NCBI GenBank assembly: GCA_964007475.1
Contig: OZ023273.1
Span: 9,207,740-9,271,739, forward strand
Direction: 5' to 3'
DNA length: 64,000 nt
Source of the DNA: Hybos culiciformis
Taxonomy: Eukaryota; Arthropoda; Insecta; Diptera; Hybotidae
Position numbers and translations under genes: made by a program. The notes below the pieces were generated by a model. It saw nothing but the letters and a program-made list of their open reading frames with translations. It was not told where the DNA came from and ran no database searches. The stretch's first letter is position 1. Each line of letters begins with the position of its first letter. Shown here in pieces: positions 52,665 through 64,000 of the stretch.

Positions 52665-52993
52665 ATTAATCAATCCAAAGAGTGTTATCTGTTCTGCAGG
52701 TCAGTGTGCACAGAACTTTTTAGAATTTATATTTTTTTAGAGTACAAAGAGCATCAATAAATGAAGAAAATTTAAAAAATGTTCCATTTGATAATTTTTT
52801 TAATAAAAATAATTTATGTTTTTATAATTCATTTGAAAAAATGGAAGTATTAATAGAATGATGTCCGAATCATTTTTTCTCCGGTTTGATGCCTTGCTTT
52901 AATAAAATTTGTTTTAAAATTTTTTTGGGTTAAAACCGCTAGCTAGCTATCATATTTTACCCTAAATGCAACTAAAATATAATGCACATTAAT

Positions 52994-53019
52994 TTTATTT
53001 TTAAATTAATCTATTTATT
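52994..53019 (-). terminator. Candidate poly(A) signals after cv-c
   Basis: AATAAA occurs on the minus strand at 53019-53014 and 52999-52994. The first lies only two bases after the stop codon and is too close to be a typical signal on its own. The second, or one further downstream, is more plausible. In such AT-rich DNA this call is weak. Confidence 0.25.
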
Positions 53020-53020
53020 A

Positions 53021-56000
53021 TTAAAATTTATTTTCTGAAGAACTTAAATCTTGACGAAGTCCCAAACGAATTTTGGATAAATATTGTGAGCATATATGTC
53101 CATAATTTTTGTTATACCATTCCGGTGTTTTACCTCTACAAAAAAAAAATAAATTATATACATGTACATAATGTAAAAATATTTTTTTTTTGTGTATTTA
53201 CTTTAAATCGACTCTTGCCAAATGCATTACACGTGATTTATTATGACCACATGGTTCTATTAAATAACGTGAAGCTAAAACTATTCCTCGAATACTATTC
53301 TCCATTGGTTTTGCATCACGATGATCAATAGATGTTTCAACAATAACACAAACACCTTTTGGTAAATTAATTTGCCATGATCTGCAAGGCAGAAATTAAG
53401 ATTAGAAAATAATTAATCTAATTTGCTAAAATAAATTATTGCATTCTATGTAAATATATAACAACTTTATAGTTTTTCTTTAAATTTTAAATTAGCAAAA
53501 TAAAAATATTTAATTTTACATAATTTATTAAAAAATTTCAGTTTTACCTCAATACACAAAAATCAGCGGCAATTTGTCCACTAAAAACATATTGAAATAT
53601 TTCCGTATGCTCATCCAATTTTTTTATCACTTGACATTTCAATAAATTACTGTCCCAACTAGTCCGTTCACTCAATATGAATTGTAATATTTCATTTGGA
53701 GAAGCTTCGACATCAGTTTGAGTACGCCACAGACGAAGTGGGTGACCGTCACTAATTTTCTTATAGGCTATATCTACAGTAGGTTCCAAGGAATTTACAG
53801 CAATCCATCCTCTGCTTCTGAAAATCAAAAGAATTGTTCATAGATATTTTTTTAATCTTTGTTAAAAAAAATTACTTCTCTCTTCCTTCTTTAATAGTTG
53901 CACTAGTACATTCATATAAGTATCCTCGCCAATTATGAAAAGGCATTCCTTCTCCCAAGGCCTCAAGTGGTACTGGCTTAGATTCTTCCATATACCCGAA
54001 GTTACATTTCAATATACGTTCTGGTGATGCGGTAAATATTTTTTTATATTCTGTTATCATTAGTTCCAGGCATTCATGACAAGCCTTAGTTTCAGCAAGT
54101 TCTTTCATATTAGGTTGACCAATCAGTTTTCGAGTTCTTCGAGGTGATACAGTTACTGGATTTCCAGCTGCAATATTATTATTAAATAATGATGGTGCTA
54201 AACAAACTGCTAAATTGCTAGGAGTCATTTGATTAACTTGTGAGCTATTTGAGACTTCATGCAAAAAACATAACAACGAATGCAATACTTCTTGATTTTC
54301 ATCAGGCAATAATAAAATTGCTGCTTGAACTGCTTCGACTCGAGCTTCTGGTGGTAAATCTATAAAATGAATTCAAGAAAAAAAAGTGTACAATGTACAT
54401 TATATAATTAATAAGTTAAGAAATTTTAAGTAAATGATATGTAAATTTATTATATTAACTAACTAATTGCAGAAGTAAGTTACACTTACGTTGAAATATT
54501 GCGGCGAATGTTTCCGACATTTTTGTAGTTAACAAAGAGTCTGGTACTTCACGGAAATATTGTTTCAGCATGTCAGCAACATCATAAGCTTGTTGAAGGT
54601 CAAATATATCCATGCAATCTTCATAGGTACCTAAATTTTCAATTGACTCTTTGAGTTTTTGAATTCTCGATTTAACACCAGATTTCCGAAATAATCCTAC
54701 TTGATCTAATGCATTTATTTTCAACCACCTCATTGCAGCTGAAATTCCAATCGGCAAGCTTTGAGATGTTCTTTGAACATTAAGTAGAAGGGGTACGCCG
54801 AAAACTCGCCGATCTGAAATCAAAGCAAAATATGGATTCAAGTATTGATACAGAGATGTTTGTTTGTGTGTGGAATAATTGTAAATAGACCAATATTTTA
54901 CCTTTATAATCTGGTGTTTTGATTTTCTTAATAAATTTAGGTAGTTCCCAATTCCATCCAGATCTATGACTTGGACAGTACCTCTCCATATAGCCAGTTA
55001 ATGTCACTAGAGCCAATTTCCTGATAACTTGTAACTGCCCACAAGACATTGCAGCGAATCGCATTCCCTCCTCTTGGCTTTGACTGTCATCTGGACTCTT
55101 GATGCAACACTTTTTGAATATACTTTCTGGTCTGTCATGATTTTGAAAACTATGCCATCGCACTGGTATTTTTCTAATAAAATATTCAAAGTTAGTTTTA
55201 GTTCAGACTAAAGGGAGACCGAAAACCTACTTCGATTTTGTGTCATCACTTTCTTTATTTTTCTTAGCTGTTGATGATCGACCACGGAAACTACGGTTGT
55301 GGAATGAATCTCTATATTTCTTTGATTCTTTTCCTAAGTTCAATGATCCACCTCTAGATAACTTTTTGATTTTGTCCTATGAATAAGACATAAAAAAAAT
55401 AAAAAAAGTTCGACATGTTGCTTTAAAAATGGTTTCTTCCTACCTGCCGCATACCACTAGGATCTTTGATTACGAATGTCCTTCCTGAATGACATTCTGA
55501 ATCAGAATGTGCTCCAATATCATCAACCTTACTTCTTGCTTGTAGAAATCTTCGAGTACGACTGACTTTTTTGCTAATAGGTGCAGTAAAATCCAAAGAT
55601 AATTTATCACCAGCGCTGGAATCTTGACTGTCGCTAAAATACGATGACTCATCCGACTTAAGTTCACGTAAATGTGGCATTGTATTTGGTTGAAAAAAAT
55701 GAAGAGGGCTCGTTCGCTGCGAATGACAAGATCTAGGTGTAGTTGGAACTCGCTTCGGACTAAAGCGATTTGGATGCAAAAAATTATCATTACTGTTAGG
55801 GAGTTTCAATTCATTATTATTGTTATGAACTATTAAATTACGAGGATAAAAATGTATTGGGCTAACTGCTGAAGGGGACGGAGGAGTCGAAAATACGATA
55901 TTAATATTTGTTTTATCTATGGCTGATTTATGTTTGTTAGTATCAGTAAATGTTAAGTTTAAAGAAGAAGGTGTTGGACGATTTGTTGCTGTTGTCGCTA

Positions 56001-59000
56001 CATCACGATGTTGTTTCTTACGGCGGCGTGATTTCATAGATTCCACACGTTTCAAAAATGCTTTAGCACCATCTTTTAAACGTTCACTTCCAGTTCTTTT
56101 CAAGCGTGATGATTCTGAGTCAGTTGTTTTTGCAGAAGAATCAGATGAATGATGTAGTATACCCGTGTATTGACGCGAACAATTATCTGGTTCGAATCGT
56201 TCTGGGCTGGACTCTTTTGAAGACGAACACTCATCTTCTTGATTTTGATGATTCACCGAGGATGAATTTAATTCTAAACCCATTTCACCTACTCGCGACC
56301 AACGCCTTGTTTGTGATTGAAATTCCCAATTTTCACTTAGAGCAAAACCTTCATCGTCGGAATCATCTTTCTGAGGGCAAGGTGGGTGTTTATGCGAATC
56401 TAAACGCATATTAGCACATCTATTCAAAATATCTAAACGTCGATATAGCGATTGAAGTGGGTCATTTTCCAATATTGGATGATCTTTTGCGACATTACTC
56501 AAATCAATAGGAAACTGTAAATCTACAAAATAAATAATAAAAAATTTAAGTTAGTAGTTATCTTTATTACCTTAATTTTATAACTTAATATAGCATTAAA
56601 TACATGGATGCAATCATACGGAGTAATAAGTGCAGAAATACTAAGAATAAACAAACCAGTCTAACATTTTCCATAAATATTTGAAAATAATTTATTTTAT
56701 TAATTTTTTGTATGCAAAAAAGTTTTATGCGATTGAATACAGTCAAACTTGAAAAATTACTTAAATTAAATTGCTTTAAATCATTTAATTAAAATAATTT
56801 ATGTATCAAATGAACGAAAACACTTAGATCCAAATGGCAAAACCAGCATTTTATACAAATTACAGCCCGAGATGGAATCGAAACAAAAAAAAAGAACATT
56901 CATTCAGATGGAATGAAGTTCAACAGCTTAATCTATTGAACCCAACAGAAAGCAAATTCGAATATTTAAAAAATATGATTTATTATACTAGTTGATGAAG
57001 CTACATATACCATTGAGTAGTTTAATCTTGATGATACAATATTCTAATATAAATAATATAATCACGATTGAATAAATATGCAAAAATGAAATCTCTCATT
57101 TCAGTCATCCTTAAAATATATACATAAAAATATATAGTTTAAATCAGAATGTATTTACATCTAAATATAATAATATTATAACTATTTTCAGTTTTGATGT
57201 ATGTACAGGTACAAGTACATGTATAAAATATGTATATGTAGAATATTACCCACATAAATAATGGCTTTCAGTAAATAATGGTTTTTTTTTTTTTTAATTT
57301 ATAATTGAAAAATAAAATTTATTTAATTAATAGTAAAATAAAAAATCAAATACCCAAACCATTATATTGAGTTCGTGGCTCTTACAAATATTATAAAAAA
57401 AAATCAAATATTAAAAAAAAAAAAATCCGACTGCGATAAAAAAATATCAACTCAAGAGAACTACATGCAATGAATATATTAATTCATATACATCTTAAAC
57501 AAATAATAAAATATGTACTATTATATAAATATGACTTAAATGTTGGAAAAGATATTTCAGTGGGGACAAGCAAAGAATTACAAAACATGTTCGTTGCAAA
57601 AATTTAAATATTTTTCATTTGACCTAATTTGACAAAAAAAAAAATTTTTTTTTTTCAATTTTTGAGCCGTGGGGACCGTAGTACATTTTGCGCCGGGAGG
57701 CCCTAGCCATAGGCACTACCCAAAATATTACATCCTATATCATTCACACAATTACGACAAAACTAATGACACCTCAAATTTTTAAAGCCGTTAAACTGTT
57801 TAGACTAAATAGGGTGACAAATTCCCTTTTAACTGGGAAATGCACACAAACATAGATATATTGGTGATCAATAAGTAAATGGATAGATTTTGTTTTAAGA
57901 AACAAACAAAGTCAAATTATTTTACAACATTATGGGTTCTATTACAAAACTATAATACACTAGTTGTTTTAATGTTATTTTTAAAAATTATTATTTCTCT
58001 CTGCAAATCTTAAGGGAATGAACTTTTCTTTATCCAAATTCATCTTATTAAAAAGTAAATTTATTTTCTGCACTTTATTTTATTTATTTTCCTCCAACTT
58101 AATAATTCTCTTTACGTTATGATAAACTTTAAAAATATTAAGTACGTTGAAACACACAAAAAAATACAAAGAAAAATAATTTTCATTTTCTAAAAATTGG
58201 GAAAACATATATTGTGAACCGTTCTTTGCAACAAGAACATTATTATATTGTTAATATTTAAATTACAAAATAAGGATAAAAGCAATATACATATTCATGT
58301 ATTGATCATACACTGACAGAAATTTTTTTTTGAATTCATTTTCGACCAATATATTTTTTTTGCAGAAACAATAATTCTGTTTCAACAACATTGTTTTTTT
58401 TCAGAGAATGAAAAATATTTTGCCAAAAAAGAGTTTCCCTTGCCTTAAAATTCCTGCAACAGAATTTATGTTTTGGTAAATAATTTCCTTAATATTTTTG
58501 TTTTTTTTGTAGATTCTTTGACTGAAATAGAATTAAAATGATGACTTTAATTTACTGGAACAAAATTTTTTTTACAAAAACTATCTATTTTTTTGGTCAA
58601 AAGAATTTAATTCCATAACATTGCGGTAAAAGAAATTATTTTCTCTTAATAAAATTTCTTTTTCCTTAAAAGAGTATTATTTTAAGATTCTTGGAACAAA
58701 CTACTGTTAGTTGCAGGAAAAGTATGATCGGTTTCAAATAAAGTATTTGATGTGTGCACACACTGTGTGTGTCAACACATACATTGTGTTCACACTGTGT
58801 GTGCTAATACAAACATTTTTTGGTAAGTGTGTGTAGTTTTAATAGATACCGAATTTATATTTTCTATTTAATACATTGTTGTATATTACTGACATAGCTC
58901 AGTGGAAGACTCTACATCACATTGAACACAAAAGGTTAAGCAACATCTCGTAGTGATAGAACTGAGATGGGTGCCCATAAACAAATAAAAAAAAAACAAT

Positions 59001-61032
59001 ATATAAAAAAAAAACGAAAAAAAACAAAATCAAAACAAAAAAAAAAACAAAAAAAAAAACAAAAAAAAAACAAAAAAAAAACAAAAAAAAAAACAAAAAA
59101 AAAAAAAAAAAAAAAAGCAACAGTAAGTTGATTGTGGCAAAAATATATATGATTGCGGTAATAGATGAGTTTGCCACAACCAATAAATTGATTTTGGTAA
59201 AAATATATATTATTACAGTAAACGCTAACGTGAGGTTGCCACAACCATAAGTTGATTTCGGCAACCATCAAATTTCTATTGTTGCATTTTACTATTACGG
59301 TAATAGATCTCTTCTCTCAGTGTATAGTATGACAAGATTTCTTGTTTAAATGACGAATTTATATTTTTAAGAATAATTCATTATAAGATTAAAATGGTTC
59401 CAATTAAATGAAATCCTACAATTTGATCATTTCATTTTATCACTAATAAACTTATAACAAAATAATTAAATTTTATAAAAGGATTAATTAAATTTTTTTT
59501 TAATTGCAACTAGAACTTCGAGTACTATTTTTTTTTACTTACATACAATATGTAAATATTTAATATAAAATGTTTTCAATTTTACAATATTTTCTATTTT
59601 CAAGATATTAAATTAAATCTCAACCATTCCTATTTTAAAAATAATTGGATGAAAAAAAGTGGGTTTATTCGATAGAATTAATGTATTTTTATTATAAAAA
59701 GATACAATATATAGTATGTGTGTATATTTTTATATTAAATTCATTGGTTGTTTTTAATATTTATTTAAATTTATAGTAAAGCGTAGGTATATTTAAATAA
59801 AAAAAAAAAAAAAGAAAAAAGAACAACATAATACACAAATTTATTTGATAAATAAATGGCCTTCCCTATTTTAAAAATAAAATTACACAACTTAATTGAA
59901 TTCAACTTTGAAAGTGTGACTGTTTCGTAGGTGGAATAAAAATAAAGTTATTCCTGATTGACAAAAGAGAATAGTATAACTAAAACATGGGAATTACCGA
60001 AATATGTTCAACAAAATCAATAAAATTAGTTATTAAATTAATCGCTATAGAAATCTATATATACAGAGCAGAGATATTATATAAAATGATCTATATTTAA
60101 ACTGTTGAGTTTTGAGTCTAATCCTTTTTAAGAAATAAATCGTAAAAAGTTGTTAATTAAATCAAACTAAAATATTTGAATTTCTTTCTGTCTAAAAAGT
60201 ATGAAAATAATGAATCCATTTCATATTAAAAATTATAATAAGATACATATAATATCAAATGTAAAATTTAATCATAACTTCGTAAAACCTACATGCAAGT
60301 ACGTTTAATTTTTTAGAGATGGGTATCTTTTTATCAAAATTATACTAATTTTTATTAATAATAAATTTGATTTTAATATGTTTTATGTTTTATCAAATAA
60401 AAAATAAATAAACTCAGTTAACTGAAATGAGATATTTATAAAACGATTATTCAATCATTTAACTCTAATTTTCCGAAGAAAAAAAAAACTTAAAAAACTG
60501 TTGTATCATCAGGTAAATTTTTGCATATTTACGAATATAAAACTCAAGTAATGTAGGTAGGTACATACTTTTTTCATATTTTTTTGTTATAAAAAGTTTA
60601 TATGATTTTTTATAAAATAAATTACAAATTTATAGAACTTTTTCACATCGCTTCTCAACCTTTTTTATAATAAAAAAGATTGAATAAAAGTTGTTAAACG
60701 TTTCACTTTAATAAATTGCAAATTCAAAAATTGAAATTATTTTTATTACATGTATGTTGTTCAATTAGATTATTTTTCTCAGAAATATTATAAATTTCTA
60801 AATGTTTTAAATTCTAAATACATCTTTCTTAATTTAAAATAACAATATGTGAACATTTATTAAAATAACTTAGGAAAATCTTGGTAAGATTTCATTAATA
60901 ATTCTTATTTATGCAAATCTTAGAACTTGGTTTGAATACACTTATACTTTTCTTACTTACCTTCATACATTTGTGCATATTGTGGAAAACCTGCTGCTCT
61001 TAACCATTTGCAAGCTTCTATTGCCTCAATTT
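53021..61032 (-). CDS. cv-c: Rho GTPase-activating protein, crossveinless-c / DLC1 type (5' end missing)
   Basis: Nine 3' exons join in phase: 61032-60961, 56522-55444, 55376-55231, 55173-54902, 54813-54490, 54359-53876, 53817-53548, 53381-53202 and 53135-53021 (979 residues seen). The first encodes a SAM-type segment (ACKWLRAAGFPQYAQMYE) and opens mid-codon, so earlier exons exist. The long exon holds DDSDDEGFALSENWEFQSQ, conserved in DLC1, then a Ser-rich linker. The RhoGAP domain has the arginine-finger motif GLFRKSG (Arg codon 54688-54686) and NLAVCLAPSLF. The last exons form a START domain ending near GKTPEWYNKNYGH. Known: this family inactivates Rho at adhesions and the cytoskeleton, as in wing crossveins and tubulogenesis. 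SAM, RhoGAP and START in this order, plus near-collinear motifs, make the assignment firm. No catalytic residue is lost. Confidence 0.93.
56800..56948 (-). repeat. SINE-like fragment in a cv-c intron
   Basis: On the minus strand TTTCGATTCCATC (56883-56871) is close to the Pol III B box. It is preceded by an A-box-like region around AGATTAAGCTGTTGAAC and followed by CTAAGTGTTTTCGTTC. The same order and the AAGTGTTTT motif occur at 1490-1632. It lies in the 4.4-kb intron between the first two cv-c exons seen here, in sense with the gene. Confidence 0.45.
57660..57720. repeat. G+C-rich transposon-end fragment
   Basis: GGGGACCGTAGTACATTTTG and GCGCCGGGAGGCCC stand out sharply from the AT-rich intron. 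Blocks of this kind are common at the ends of hAT-like elements in insects. No second end or target duplication was found, so it is only a possible remnant. Confidence 0.3.
58891..59116 (+). repeat. SINE-like retroposon with long A-rich tail
   Basis: TAGCTCAGTGG at 58895-58905 matches the tRNA A-box consensus almost perfectly, with the element start at GACATAGCTCAGTGG. The head runs into a tail of A8-10 blocks separated by single C residues (about 58986-59116), as expected of a reverse-transcribed poly(A) tail. The B box is weak. It lies in the same cv-c intron, antisense to the gene. Confidence 0.5.
59123..59310 (+). repeat. Diverged tandem repeat, unit about 60-70 bp
   Basis: Three diverged units begin AAGTTGATTGTGGCAAAAA, AAATTGATTTTGGTAAAAA and AAGTTGATTTCGGCAAC. 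The first two end in TTTGCCACAACCA or TTGCCACAACCA. Within units, GGTTGTGGCAA faces TTGCCACAACC, so each could fold. It follows directly after the A-rich SINE-like tail and is intronic. Open frames crossing it on the minus strand are low-complexity artefacts. Confidence 0.65.
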
Positions 61033-64000
61033 CTGCAAAAACAAAAAAAAATAATTTATGTTATATGATAATATATTTCATTCATAATGTACACATTTGA
61101 TTATTTGTTATCATTCTCATTTTTATAATTTACATACGTGTGTATTTTGAGCAAGGCCAATTTATTTGCCCAGGCATATTTTATCTTATACATATATTAG
61201 TTATGTTTCACTACCGACATACATTTTAAGCCGTCTTATATAAAAAAAAAAATCTCGTAGGGATGAGAATCAAAAGAAAATAATTTTGTATGAAAATACG
61301 AACTGAGAAATTTAAAATTCATTTGTAAAAAGGGATTAAGCCAAATTTTTATTCAATGCAGTCTTTCGTAAAAATTAATATTAATTATATATTAGATAGA
61401 ATTTAATAATTAAATAATGTTTTTTTTTATTTAATCCTATTTTAAAGACCAATCTTTAAGTTCCCTACACGAATTTGCTATTCTAATTTATAGTTTCATA
61501 TATTTGTTATAATTTTTATGGCTACGACTTGATTTGAATGCGTTTGTTTTTATACTTTATACTTTATGTCGGTGCTGTATAGATTCAAACTTTTTTTTAG
61601 TTGTGAAGTGACGTGATACTCAACAAAACGTGTCTTTATAATTCAAATTTTAAAATATTATTCTTATTAGATTTAGTATTAACAAATAAAAGTAATAAAA
61701 GTTTTTAATTTATTACACAATTTCCTATTATATTTCCTTTATTATAATCCAATATTAATATTTTATTGCGAACGTGAAACTCCTAAATAAATTGTTCTTG
61801 ATTCTAAACTTTCAGTTAAGATTGTTACTTAAACATCCATAAAATATTTGCAAATACTGATATTTTGCTATTATAGGTACCATACATTAATAATACTTTC
61901 CTTTATTAATGTCATTTTAAATTTAAAAAAATAAAAAGCAAGGTATACCTAAATGTAATTACATTTTTTTTTAATAATAATAATGCTTTATTTAAATTTA
62001 ATTTATTAAAGAATAAACCCATGACAGTATATTTTATAAAAAAAAAATTTATACCTACTCCTTTATTATACATAAAAATAATATTATATTTTTATTTTAT
62101 TTTATTTTTTTGTTAAACCAGTACCGGACTAATGATTAAAAAGGTTCATAATATAATTAGGCTAGAGAGGAATATTTCCTGTATGTTGGTTTTAATTCAT
62201 TTTAAATTAATTGTTACGTATGAATAGGGTTTTATTAAATAGTATGTACATATATAGTTAATTCATTTATTTCTTTTTGTGAAAAAATAAATGAAAAATT
62301 ATCAGATTTTAAAAATCAGAGTTGTTCTTTATTTTTTAATACCATATTTAAATCAATTAAATCATTTTTTTTCTTTGATGGTTTATGCATTACTTTATTA
62401 AATTTTTACATTTCAGGATATGAAAAAGCCAAGGGGATTATTTATGAAATATGATCCGTTAAAAAATATTTCCTTCTATATGATTATAATTGTTGAAGGT
62501 TAAAGTGGTTTACGTGTACAAGATTTGGCTGAAACTTTGTAGGGAGATGCATGATTGTCGGCACAAATCCTCTTGGATTAGGGAGTTTGGGAATCGCATC
62601 TAACCCCTACCAAATTTCAGAAAAATCGAGCTTGTACATGTAAACTGCATTTACGCTCTTTTTAATTCAATGACAAGCCTACGGAAACAAACCCATTATT
62701 ATTTTAAAACTCCAAATTTCAAAAATTCAATCTTAAAAAAAAAGTAATTCATGATTGAAAAATTTCATTACGAACGAAAAATTCTTTTGTTTTTAATAAT
62801 AACCCCACTTGTTGATCCCACAAGGAAATAATATTGTTGTTTCAAGTAAAACTTAAAATAAAGAAATTTAATGAATTAGTAATAAAAACAAAAACTTAAG
62901 GTTTATTATGTTTCTAAAAATAAAATGAAATTATTAAGAGAAATACAACTTCTTGATAAATGTATATATTAATTGTTTGCTTAAATTCTCAAAGGTACAA
63001 CTAATAAACCTAATAATTTTTTTAGATTTTAATATTTGACATAATGTTGAATGAACTACCTACGTTTTATGTTCGGTTTATAAATAATAATTATTGTTAA
63101 AGGATATATGTATTGTAAGTATAGGTGTATACTGTACACTTTTTCTAATAATAGCAAACATCAAGTATTAAAATTTTCTACCACACATAATCATGAACCT
63201 TATTACTCAAGAAAAAATCATAAACCAATAATATTTTAAAAATTCAAGCAAAAAATTCAGAAATTCCACAATCAATTTCAATAATGGAATCAATAGTTTT
63301 AATTTTAATAATAATACTTAAAATTGAAATTAACATTATATTATTATTATATTTTAATATAATAGACACATTAAATTATTATAAAATTAATGCTTTTTCG
63401 ACTTCTAGATATTCTTTAAAAGATTATTTTTGATGCAAGATTTTGATGTTGCAAGATTTTCAAAATCCTTTAATTTTCTTTAGTATACAGGATTTTTTTT
63501 AATGTGAAATTTCATTATTTTATCTTCTTAATATCAAAAAGAATTTGTTTGCTTAAAAAATTAATTTCGAGTATAAATTAGTTGAAGTTTACTACAAAAT
63601 TTACATAATTTAATATAATTTGTAAAATTTAACTTTTCTCCAACGATAACACTATGATCTATGGTAAAAATCTATAAAATCTATGGAAATCAGTTAGTAA
63701 ATGTATCAACATTTTAAATTCAAAAATTATCAAAATACTGTAGGTAGTTGTCATGATTTTTTTTTTTTGATTTCACAGCCAAAGGCCACTCTTCATGACC
63801 CTGCGATAAAAAATTTATAAAAAAAATTCAATCGTAAAATGTGAATAATTTAAAGAATCATAATAATTTTTATTGGATTAGAAAAATTCTTAAAAAAGAA
63901 TTACAAAAAAAAAATGAAATTGTAATAAAATGATGATATTATCCTTATGTTAAGGAGCATTTACATCACGCTTCATTTTTCATGTTCATCGTCAGTGATT
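61033..64000 (-). other. Probable 5' intron of cv-c
   Basis: The cv-c exon ending the visible gene begins at an acceptor (AG at 61034-61033) in mid-codon, so the remaining stretch to the window edge is most likely intron. I found no DLC1-like N-terminal exon in it. It holds one MITE-like hairpin (62508-62645) and is otherwise AT-rich with poly-T runs. Confidence 0.55.
62508..62645. repeat. MITE-like 138-bp hairpin
   Basis: GTTTACGTGTACAAG (62508-62522) is mirrored by CTTGTACATGTAAAC (62631-62645) with one mismatch. The stem extends inward through ATTTGGCTGAAACTTTG versus its looser complement (CAAATTTCAGAAAAATCG). The loop is unusually G+C-rich for this locus. No target duplication is clear. 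Confidence 0.65.

Larger units (their letters stand above)
18484..53020. other. Gene-poor AT-rich region between homeobox gene and cv-c
   Basis: About 34.5 kb with no coding exon I can support on either strand: open frames are short, low in complexity and lack domain motifs or paired splice sites. It holds the repeats listed separately and a few G+C-richer patches (27430-27520, 29450-29590, 31118-31138, 33570-33606). Part of it is probably the 5' intron and regulatory region of the homeobox gene, since that gene's first coding exon begins at a splice acceptor. The rest is intergenic DNA downstream of cv-c. Confidence 0.6.

Noticed and set aside
55470..56414. Additional open frames on both strands over the long cv-c exon
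   Set aside because: They are shadows of the conserved cv-c reading frame, which carries the DLC1-like motifs.
58891..58990. Functional tRNA gene
   Set aside because: The A box is good but the B box and cloverleaf arms are not; an A-rich tail follows, so a SINE-like retroposon fits better.
58917..59271. Two long minus-strand frames full of Phe
   Set aside because: They translate the A8-10/C tail and the adjacent tandem repeat; pure low complexity.
1..64000. CRISPR array, bacterial operon or integrated virus
   Set aside because: No regularly spaced identical repeats with unique spacers, no bacterial-type genes and no viral protein motifs were seen; introns show eukaryotic nuclear DNA.

Overview
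This window looks like nuclear DNA from an insect or closely related arthropod. It is extremely A+T-rich, with many poly-A/T tracts and ATGTACATA-type simple repeats. The genes are split by mostly short introns with clear GT...AG borders and encode animal proteins: a PAN/ZP cuticle-type membrane protein, a guanine deaminase, an NK-class homeodomain protein and a SAM/RhoGAP/START protein. No bacterial, viral or CRISPR structure was seen. The insect order cannot be fixed from the sequence alone.

Layout. (1) 3032-7744, plus strand: ten-exon gene for a membrane-anchored protein with three PAN/Apple-like segments, a ZP domain, a furin-type site and a C-terminal transmembrane helix. It belongs to the Drosophila neo/mey/nyo/tyn type. 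(2) 8754-11580, minus strand, convergent with the first: complete seven-exon guanine deaminase of 452 residues with every metal ligand in place. (3) 15277-17717, minus strand: three coding exons of an NK homeobox gene, best matched to NK7.1, with the family-typical intron between homeodomain residues 44 and 45, an eh1-like repressor motif and a CtBP-type motif. A splice acceptor just upstream of the start shows at least one more 5' exon. (4) About 18.1-53.0 kb: a gene-poor stretch with no supportable coding exon. It holds small non-autonomous transposons (MITE-like), long hairpins and short tandem duplications, several nested in one another. (5) 53021-61032, minus strand: the nine 3' exons of the crossveinless-c / DLC1-type Rho GTPase-activating protein; its 5' end was not found and is probably outside the window. 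(6) 61033-64000: most likely 5' intron of that gene, with one MITE-like hairpin.

The four genes form no operon or pathway; this is ordinary animal gene order. Two are developmental regulators (a homeodomain repressor and a RhoGAP acting on the actin cytoskeleton), one is an apical matrix protein and one is a housekeeping purine-salvage enzyme.

I found no convincing undescribed biological system. The most interesting material is the repeat landscape: two 390-bp elements facing each other, an element with a clear 8-bp hAT-like target duplication carrying half of a TTAA palindromic element, a nested composite element at 45-46 kb, and a perfect 19-bp-arm hairpin at 42.8 kb. All exon models come from reading splice sites and protein motifs by eye, not from transcripts.
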